From assembly GCA_945874855.1 (NCBI GenBank), contig CAMCIP010000103.1:1-7862 (forward strand): a DNA stretch of 7,862 bases, given 5' to 3'. Both the position numbers and the translations under genes were made by a program. The notes under the pieces were generated by a model, which was not told where the DNA came from, searched no databases, and saw nothing but the letters and a program-made list of their open reading frames with translations. This document shows positions 1-4,166 of the stretch, piece after piece. The stretch comes from Brevundimonas vancanneytii (GTDB lineage Bacteria; Pseudomonadota; Alphaproteobacteria; Caulobacterales; Caulobacteraceae). Each line of letters starts with the position of its first letter. Positions within the stretch are counted from its first letter, which is position 1.

Positions 1-39
1 GGTTTTCACGGGTCAGACCAACGCAGGAACTGGCGAAAC

Positions 40-921
40 ATGCGCAATAAGACGAACATCCTTCTCGCCCTGGCCGGCGTCGCCGTGCTCATGGCGGGCT
101 CGCCGGCTCTGGCCCAGGAGACCCCGGCCACGGCCCCGGCTCCGGCCGCCGCCCCTGCCGCGCCGGCCGAAACGGCCGCCGCCCCCACCGAAGCTTCCGC
201 TGAGGATCCCGCCCAGGTCGGCGGCGAAAACCACGGCAAGCTGACCGTCGTCGGCATGTTCGAAGAAGCCGACATCGTCGTTAAGGTCGTCATGATCGGC
301 CTGCTGCTCGCTTCGGTCCTGTCCTGGGCCCTGCTGCTCATCAAGATGTTCGAGTTCGGTGCCCTCAGCGGCAAGACGGATCGCTTCCTCGAAGCCTTCC
401 GCGGCGCCCGCACCATCGCCGACATGCGCCGCGTGGCCACCTCCGACGAGTTCGAGGGCAACCCGATGGCCGACATGGCCGCCGCCGCCACCGAAGAAGT
501 CGAACTGTCGCGCAACGCCGGCCTGGCCGTCTCGGGCGATCACCGCGACTCGGTCCTGACCCGCGTGTCGGGCGCCGTCGCCGCCGTCCAGGCGGGCCTG
601 TCCAAGCGCCTGTCTGGCGGTCAGCAGTTCCTGGCCTCGACCGGTTCGACCGGCCCCTTCGTCGGCCTCTTCGGTACCGTCTACGGGATCATGAACTCCT
701 TCATCGGCATCGCGAACACCAACACGACCAACCTGGCCGTCGTCGCCCCCGGCATCGCCGAGGCCCTGCTGGCCACCGGCATCGGTCTCTTCGCGGCCAT
801 CCCGGCGGTTATCTTCTACAACTACTTCCAGACCCGCATCGCCTCGTACGGCGCGCGTTCGGACGGGTTCCAGGCTGAGCTGGTCAACGCCATCTCGCGT
901 CAGCTCGACAAGGGAGCGTAA
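40..921 (+). CDS. exbB: TonB-system energizer ExbB (proton channel subunit)
   Basis: This 293-residue protein is the channel subunit of the inner-membrane ExbB-ExbD-TonB motor, which uses the proton gradient to energise outer-membrane TonB-dependent receptors. Residues 1-25 look like a cleavable signal peptide ending in ALA before QE, followed by an Ala/Pro-rich periplasmic stretch (26-66). This extended N-terminus is usual for the signal-peptide-bearing ExbB type of many Proteobacteria and longer than in E. coli. Three membrane segments follow at about 80-103, 200-222 and 233-262, with a large cytoplasmic loop between the first two. The TM2 motif GPFVGLFGTVYGIMNSF and the TM3 motif APGIAEALLATGIGLFAA are hallmarks. 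E241, T213 and T246 match E. coli ExbB E176, T148 and T181 of the proton path. An AGGA lies 11 bases before the ATG. The gene heads a three-gene operon, with exbD 5 bases downstream; its promoter lies outside the window. Confidence 0.96.
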   Translation: MRNKTNILLALAGVAVLMAGSPALAQETPATAPAPAAAPAAPAETAAAPTEASAEDPAQVGGENHGKLTVVGMFEEADIVVKVVMIGLLLASVLSWALLLIKMFEFGALSGKTDRFLEAFRGARTIADMRRVATSDEFEGNPMADMAAAATEEVELSRNAGLAVSGDHRDSVLTRVSGAVAAVQAGLSKRLSGGQQFLASTGSTGPFVGLFGTVYGIMNSFIGIANTNTTNLAVVAPGIAEALLATGIGLFAAIPAVIFYNYFQTRIASYGARSDGFQAELVNAISRQLDKGA

Positions 922-926
922 CCAGC

Positions 927-1364
927 ATGGCCGCCAAACTCTCCGGTGGCGGCGGCGGCAAGTACGCCATTGAGCAGAACAGCGAGATCAACGTCACGCC
1001 GTTCGTGGACATCATGCTCGTCCTGCTCATCATCTTCATGGTGGCGGCCCCGCTCGCCACCGTGTCGGTGCCCATCACCTTGCCCAAGGCCGTCGCCAAG
1101 GCTCAGCAGAACCCGCCCAAGCCGATCTACATCTCGATCCAGAACGACGGCGACGTCTACATCGGTGACTTCCGCACCGACGTGGGCTCCATCGGGACCG
1201 AGCTGACCACGCAGATCGGCCGCCGCGATCCGGCCGACGAGCGCATCTTCATCCGCGCGGACCAGCAGACTCGCTACGGGGATTTCATGCAGGTCATGAA
1301 CGCCCTTCAGGACAACGGATTCTACTCCGTGGCCCTGGTCGGCGAAGACGCGAACGAGCAGTAG
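927..1364 (+). CDS. exbD: TonB-system accessory protein ExbD
   Basis: This is a 145-residue ExbD, the single-pass inner-membrane partner that sits in the ExbB pore and couples proton flow to TonB. A short cytoplasmic N-terminus, glycine-rich at residues 7-11, leads to the motif INVTPFVDIMLVLLIIFMV. D28 in this motif corresponds to the essential membrane Asp25 of E. coli ExbD. One membrane helix (about 27-46) is followed by a periplasmic domain of roughly 95 residues containing the typical stretch IFIRADQQTRYGDFMQVM and ending in GFYSVALVGE. The length is normal for the family. The start is supported by the Shine-Dalgarno sequence AGGGAG at 911-916, which lies within the last codons of exbB, so the two genes are probably translationally linked. 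It is separated from tonB by 18 bases and surely co-transcribed with both neighbours. Confidence 0.96.
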   Translation: MAAKLSGGGGGKYAIEQNSEINVTPFVDIMLVLLIIFMVAAPLATVSVPITLPKAVAKAQQNPPKPIYISIQNDGDVYIGDFRTDVGSIGTELTTQIGRRDPADERIFIRADQQTRYGDFMQVMNALQDNGFYSVALVGEDANEQ

Positions 1365-1382
1365 GGGCAGGAAGGTTCTCAC

Positions 1383-2111
1383 ATGACCGACACGACTGTC
1401 ACCTACCGCAATCCGCTCGACCCCCCGAAGCCCAAGGGTTTCATGGGCGTGCCGCTGCCGGTCCTGATCGGGATCGGGATCTTCATCATCGCCCTTCATG
1501 CGCTGATGTTCGCCTGGCTGGCCGCCCAGAAGTTCAAGCTGAAGGAGTTCAACTACGTCGACGAGTCGGTCGAGGTGGAGCTGATCGAACCGATCCCGCC
1601 CCCGCCCCCGCCGCCGCCGCCGCCGCCGCCGCCGGACACCCCGCCGCCGCCCAAGCTGCAGATCCGCGAACCGGCCATCGTGCCGAACGCGCCTCCGCCG
1701 CCGGTGACGGTGAACCTGGAAGCGACCAAGAAGGAAGACCGCGTCGAATACACCGCGCCGCCGGTCATCGTTCCGGGTCCGCCCCCGCCGCCGGCTCCGC
1801 CGGCTCCGGTCCGGCCGTCGGTGATCACCAATCCGCAGTGGTCGCGTCGGCCGCAGCCGACCGAGCGGGACTTCCCCGATCGGGCCCTGCAGTCCGGCAC
1901 CAGCGGTTCGGCCACGGTGCGCTGCACCGCCCAGGCGAACGGCCGTCCGGCCAACTGCCAGGTCGTCTCGGAAGAGCCGTCGGGCTACGGCTTCGGCCGG
2001 GCTGCGGTCCGGGTCGTCGAGCGGGGACAGCTGTCGCCGCGCACGGTGGACGGGGCGGCGCAGAACGCCACCTTCGTCGCCACGATCCGGTTCCCGATCG
2101 CCTCGGAGTAG
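1383..2111 (+). CDS. tonB: Energy transducer TonB
   Basis: This 242-residue TonB transmits the ExbB/ExbD proton-driven motion across the periplasm to the TonB box of outer-membrane receptors. It has a cytoplasmic N-terminus (about 1-22), one membrane helix (about 24-47, containing H39 as expected for the TonB anchor), a proline-rich periplasm-spanning linker (about 70-145), and a C-terminal TonB domain (about 160-242). The linker contains an unbroken run of 13 prolines (72-84), then DT and four more. The C-terminal domain has two cysteines (C181, C192), which I recall as common in alphaproteobacterial TonB and which could form a disulfide. It also has the GYGFGRAAVRVV helix and ends in FVATIRFPI. 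A strong Shine-Dalgarno AGGAAGG (1369-1375) sits 7 bases before the ATG. It is the last gene of exbB-exbD-tonB, followed by a hairpin terminator at 2137-2170. Confidence 0.95.
   Translation: MTDTTVTYRNPLDPPKPKGFMGVPLPVLIGIGIFIIALHALMFAWLAAQKFKLKEFNYVDESVEVELIEPIPPPPPPPPPPPPPDTPPPPKLQIREPAIVPNAPPPPVTVNLEATKKEDRVEYTAPPVIVPGPPPPPAPPAPVRPSVITNPQWSRRPQPTERDFPDRALQSGTSGSATVRCTAQANGRPANCQVVSEEPSGYGFGRAAVRVVERGQLSPRTVDGAAQNATFVATIRFPIASE
1596..1634 (+). repeat. CCG/CCC triplet tract inside tonB encoding 13 prolines
   Basis: Thirteen consecutive proline codons: a mixed CCG/CCC start followed by about nine uninterrupted CCG triplets. They lie in the periplasmic linker of TonB. Length changes would keep the reading frame and simply lengthen or shorten the linker, so this is a possible site of strain-to-strain variation rather than an on/off switch. 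Confidence 0.9.
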
Positions 2112-2136
2112 GGCGAACAGGGTCGACCTCGGAACG

Positions 2137-2170
2137 TGCCCCGCGGTTTACGCCGCGGGGCATTTTCTTT
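2137..2170 (+). terminator. Rho-independent terminator of the exbB-exbD-tonB operon
   Basis: A perfect 10-bp GC-rich stem (2137-2146 TGCCCCGCGG paired with 2153-2162 CCGCGGGGCA) closes a 6-base loop and is followed by TTTTCTTT at 2163-2170. It starts 25 bases after the tonB stop codon. Stem quality and the T tract make this a convincing intrinsic terminator for the operon. Confidence 0.9.
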
Positions 2171-2196
2171 GCCCGGGCGCCAGCCTCCGGCATAGT
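2169..2196 (+). promoter_or_regulatory. Possible promoter for the M48 protease gene
   Basis: TTGCCC (2169-2174) and CATAGT (2191-2196) are separated by 16 bases and lie just behind the operon terminator, where a new promoter is expected. Each hexamer matches the general sigma-70 consensus at only four of six positions. The -10 does not fit the Caulobacter GCTANAWC form well, so this is weakly supported. Confidence 0.3.
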
Positions 2197-2285
2197 GCGC
2201 CGATGGGTGGTGACCGAGTGCAGGCATCGACCCTCTCACCGCACCGCCGTGTGTCGATGTCGATCATCCTGCCGGGGAGCCCTCC

Positions 2286-3044
2286 ATGCGCCGCCTGATC
2301 CGTCCCGCCCACCTCGCCGCCGCCGGCTGTCTGGCCGCCCTGGCCGTCGGGGCCTGCGCCTACAATGAGACCCTGGGCCGCAACCAGCTGCTGATCGTCG
2401 ACGACTCGGCCTTGAGCCAGCAGGCCGACGCCGCCTGGGCCGAGACCCTGCGGACCCGGCCGGTCTCGCGCGACGCCGCCCTGAACGCCCGCGTCCGGCG
2501 CGTCGGCGACCGCATCGTCCAGTCCGCCGGGCTGACGAACCGGAGCTGGGACTACGCCGTCTTTGTCTCGGAAACCCCCAATGCCTTCGTCCTGCCGTCG
2601 GGCAAGATCGGCGTGACCACCGGCCTGTTGGCCCTGGTCCGCAACGACGACCAGCTGGCCGCCGTGCTGGGGCATGAGGTCGGCCACGTCGTAGCCCGTC
2701 ACGCGGCGGAGCGCTATTCCTCGACCGCCATCGCCGCCATCGGCATCCAGGCGGCGCAGGGTGTCGCCGGGGACTATGGTCAGGCCGTGGGCGCGCTGGG
2801 CGGCTTCGGGGCCCAGCTGGGCGTGCTCTTGCCCTTTTCGCGCCGCGACGAGCTGGAGGCGGATCGTCTGGGCGTCGACTACATGGTCCGCGCCGGCTAT
2901 CGCGCCTCCGAATCCGTGGCCCTGTGGCGCCTCATGGCGGCCCAGCGCCAGACCAGCACTCCCGAGTTCGCCTCCACCCATCCGTCGGACGGCACGCGGA
3001 TCGCGGAGCTGGAGGCCTACATCCGGCAGCGGGGATACAGCTGA
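2286..3044 (+). CDS. M48 family zinc metalloprotease, probable lipoprotein (LoiP/YcaL-like)
   Basis: This 252-residue protein is a probable periplasmic zinc endopeptidase attached to an envelope membrane. The N-terminus has a basic start, a hydrophobic stretch and a lipobox-like VGAC, giving C24 as the likely lipidated residue; the box is somewhat loose, with Gly at -2. The HEXXH zinc motif is H130-E131-V-G-H134. The third zinc ligand should be E191 in the conserved ELEADRLG motif (189-196). The terminal STHPSDGTRI motif (230-239) is also typical of small M48 proteases such as E. coli LoiP, which is about the same length. Known relatives act in envelope quality control, for example clearing misassembled outer-membrane proteins; the substrate here is unknown. 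The start is supported by GGGGAG (2274-2279) six bases before the ATG. The gene appears to be monocistronic, lying between the tonB terminator and the heptamer arrays that begin right at its stop codon. Confidence 0.9.
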   Translation: MRRLIRPAHLAAAGCLAALAVGACAYNETLGRNQLLIVDDSALSQQADAAWAETLRTRPVSRDAALNARVRRVGDRIVQSAGLTNRSWDYAVFVSETPNAFVLPSGKIGVTTGLLALVRNDDQLAAVLGHEVGHVVARHAAERYSSTAIAAIGIQAAQGVAGDYGQAVGALGGFGAQLGVLLPFSRRDELEADRLGVDYMVRAGYRASESVALWRLMAAQRQTSTPEFASTHPSDGTRIAELEAYIRQRGYS

Positions 3045-3079
3045 GGCAGTAGGCAGTACGCAGTAGGCAGCAGGCAGTA
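3045..3079 (+). repeat. Tandem 7-bp repeat array, forward arm (5 units)
   Basis: Five head-to-tail heptamers begin on the base after the protease stop codon: GGCAGTA, GGCAGTA, CGCAGTA, GGCAGCA, GGCAGTA. A partial unit (GGGA) follows. The array is mirrored in reverse orientation at 3155-3203. Bases 3066-3077 (GGCAGCAGGCAG) are the exact reverse complement of 3171-3182, so the transcript could fold into a large hairpin just after the coding region. Confidence 0.9.
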
Positions 3080-3154
3080 GGGAATTCTGCGCTGCAGCGG
3101 CTAAGACGGTGCGTCGGTCCCCGCGGCGGCAGACGCGCGTTCGATCGCGCCGCC
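3080..3154. other. Core between the two inverted heptamer arrays
   Basis: These 75 bases separate the forward and reverse heptamer arrays. They contain small GC-rich inverted elements, for example GCGCG/CGCGC around TTCGAT at 3136-3151, and no convincing open reading frame or RNA gene. I cannot assign a function. The core could simply be the loop of the large inverted repeat or the body of a small non-autonomous element. Confidence 0.5.
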
Positions 3155-3203
3155 TCCTGCCTCCCACTTCCTGCCTGCTGCCTCATGCCTGCTGCCTCAT
3201 CCC
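3155..3203 (-). repeat. Tandem 7-bp repeat array, reverse arm (7 units)
   Basis: Seven heptamers in plus-strand order: TCCTGCC, TCCCACT (degenerate), TCCTGCC, TGCTGCC, TCATGCC, TGCTGCC, TCATCCC. Read on the minus strand they are GGCAGNA-type units matching the forward array at 3045-3079. Together the two arms form an imperfect inverted repeat of about 160 bases located between the protease gene and tRNA-His. Confidence 0.85.
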
Positions 3204-3240
3204 TCCCCCCAAACCCCGCTTGATCCCCCCCACCAACCCC
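3201..3240 (-). other. Putative G-quadruplex motif on the minus strand, overlapping the tRNA-His promoter
   Basis: On the plus strand this 40-base stretch has five C runs of 3, 6, 4, 7 and 4 bases (3201-3203, 3205-3210, 3214-3217, 3225-3231, 3237-3240), separated by 1, 3, 7 and 5 bases. On the minus strand it therefore satisfies the standard G3+N1-7 four-run quadruplex pattern with one run to spare. It covers the -35 element and spacer of the tRNA-His promoter, on the template strand. Whether it folds in cells is inference. Confidence 0.5.
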
Positions 3241-3248
3241 GCTACATC
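3220..3248 (+). promoter_or_regulatory. Housekeeping promoter of tRNA-His (and probably tam)
   Basis: TTGATCC (3220-3226), a 14-base spacer, then GCTACATC (3241-3248). The second element matches the Caulobacter housekeeping -10 consensus GCTANAWC at every position, and the first matches TTGACGS at five of seven. Transcription would start near 3254-3256, giving a 5' leader of about a dozen bases before the mature tRNA, which is normal for a tRNA gene. Confidence 0.75.
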
Positions 3249-3266
3249 CGCCGCTCGCGATGATGC

Positions 3267-3343
3267 GCCGCCTTAGCTCAGTTGGTTAGAGCGCCGGTTT
3301 GTGGAGCCGGAGGTCCTCAGTTCAAGCCTGAGAGGCGGTACCA
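3267..3343 (+). tRNA. tRNA-His (anticodon GTG), lacking G(-1), CCA encoded
   Basis: A complete cloverleaf can be drawn. The acceptor arm is GCCGCCT (3267-3273) with AGGCGGT (3333-3339). The D stem is GCTC/GAGC (3276-3279, 3289-3292). The anticodon stem is CCGGT/GCCGG (3294-3298, 3306-3310) with loop TTGTGGA and anticodon GTG at 3301-3303. The T stem is CTCAG/CTGAG with loop TTCAAGC. CCA is encoded at 3341-3343. The base before the acceptor is C (3266), so the G(-1) found in nearly all other bacterial tRNA-His genes is absent. The end of the acceptor is G1-U72 with discriminator A73. This matches the published C. crescentus-type tRNA-His, whose divergent histidyl-tRNA synthetase reads the anticodon, A73 and U72 instead of G(-1). 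Confidence 0.97.
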
Positions 3344-3377
3344 TCCCGCGGTCGGCCCACCTTCAGCCGGAGCGGCG

Positions 3378-4166
3378 ATGACCGAAGCCGCCGCCTGGGA
3401 CCCCGGACAGTACGATCGCTTCGAGGCCGAGCGCGACCGCGCCGCCCTTGACCTGCTCGTCCGCCTCCCACCCGATCTGGAGCCCCGGACGATCTGGGAT
3501 CTGGGCTGCGGCACGGGTCGGCACGCGGCCCTGCTGAAACGACGCCATGCGGAGGCCGTCGTGCACGGCCTGGACCGGGACGCCGCCATGCTGGACCATG
3601 GCCGGGCGCGCCCCGAAACGGTGCAGTGGGTCCAGGGCGACGTGTCGACCTGGGCTCCGCCGGGACCTGTCGACCTGATCTTCGCCAATGCCTCCCTGCA
3701 TTGGGCCCCCGACCACGCGCAGCTGTTCCCCCGCCTGGCCGGCCATCTGACGGGCGGCGGCGTCCTGGCCGTGCAGATGCCCTTGCGCGCCACGCCCCTG
3801 CATCACCGGATCGTGGCCCGGGTGGCGGCGAACGGGCCCTGGGCCGGGCGGCTGGGGGAGGTGGCCGATCCGGACGATCCGCTGGCGCCGGAGGACTATC
3901 ACGACCTGCTGGCGCCGATCTGCGACGAGATCGACATCTGGACGACCACCTACCTGCATCCGCTGCACGGGCCCGACCCGGTGCTGGAATGGCTGAAGGG
4001 CGCCGGGTTGCGGCCGCATCTGGCGGCCCTGGCCGACGCGCCCGACCTCAGCTCGGCGTTTCTGTCGCGGCTGGGCGCGGCCTTGAACGACGGCTTCCCC
4101 CGGCGGCCGGGCGGCGCGGTTCTGTTGCCGTTTCCGCGTCTGTTTCTGGTGGCGCGTCGCCCCTGA
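3378..4166 (+). CDS. tam: Trans-aconitate 2-methyltransferase
   Basis: This 262-residue SAM-dependent methyltransferase resembles E. coli Tam (about 252 residues) along its whole length. Tam methylates trans-aconitate, a spontaneous by-product of cis-aconitate that inhibits the citric acid cycle. SAM motif I is DLGCGTG (41-47), with an acidic ribose-binding position at D66 (GLDRD). The family-specific blocks IFANASLHWAPDH (101-113), VLAVQMP (129-135), DIWTTTYLHPL (186-196) and LLPFPRLFLVARR (249-261) closely resemble Tam. I chose the ATG at 3378 because GGAG lies five bases upstream and the family N-terminus (WDPGQY, like WNPSLY) follows it; the frame is open further upstream, but only through the tRNA gene. 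It lies 34 bases after tRNA-His with no terminator between, so it is probably on the same transcript. Its last 119 bases overlap the 3' end of the convergent phospholipase gene. Confidence 0.88.
   Translation: MTEAAAWDPGQYDRFEAERDRAALDLLVRLPPDLEPRTIWDLGCGTGRHAALLKRRHAEAVVHGLDRDAAMLDHGRARPETVQWVQGDVSTWAPPGPVDLIFANASLHWAPDHAQLFPRLAGHLTGGGVLAVQMPLRATPLHHRIVARVAANGPWAGRLGEVADPDDPLAPEDYHDLLAPICDEIDIWTTTYLHPLHGPDPVLEWLKGAGLRPHLAALADAPDLSSAFLSRLGAALNDGFPRRPGGAVLLPFPRLFLVARRP

Noticed and set aside
1596..1634. CCG tract in tonB as a phase-variation switch
   Set aside because: The repeat unit is three bases, so slippage keeps the frame and cannot turn the gene off. Only linker length would vary.
1553..1954. 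A glycine-rich 133-codon minus-strand frame opposite tonB
   Set aside because: It is the antisense of the proline codons (CCG read as CGG/GGC/GCG) and shows no other protein-like feature.
2148..3167. A 339-codon minus-strand frame covering the M48 protease gene
   Set aside because: The plus-strand frame carries HEXXH, EAD and lipobox motifs. The minus frame has none and its N-terminal part is only translated heptamer repeats.
3045..3203. Heptamer arrays considered as a CRISPR array
   Set aside because: The units are 7 bases, directly abutting with no spacers, occur in two opposite orientations, and no cas gene is present.
3282..3377. Upstream extension of tam to a TTG at 3282
   Set aside because: The added 32 residues would be encoded by the tRNA-His gene itself. 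The ATG at 3378 has a Shine-Dalgarno and matches the family N-terminus.
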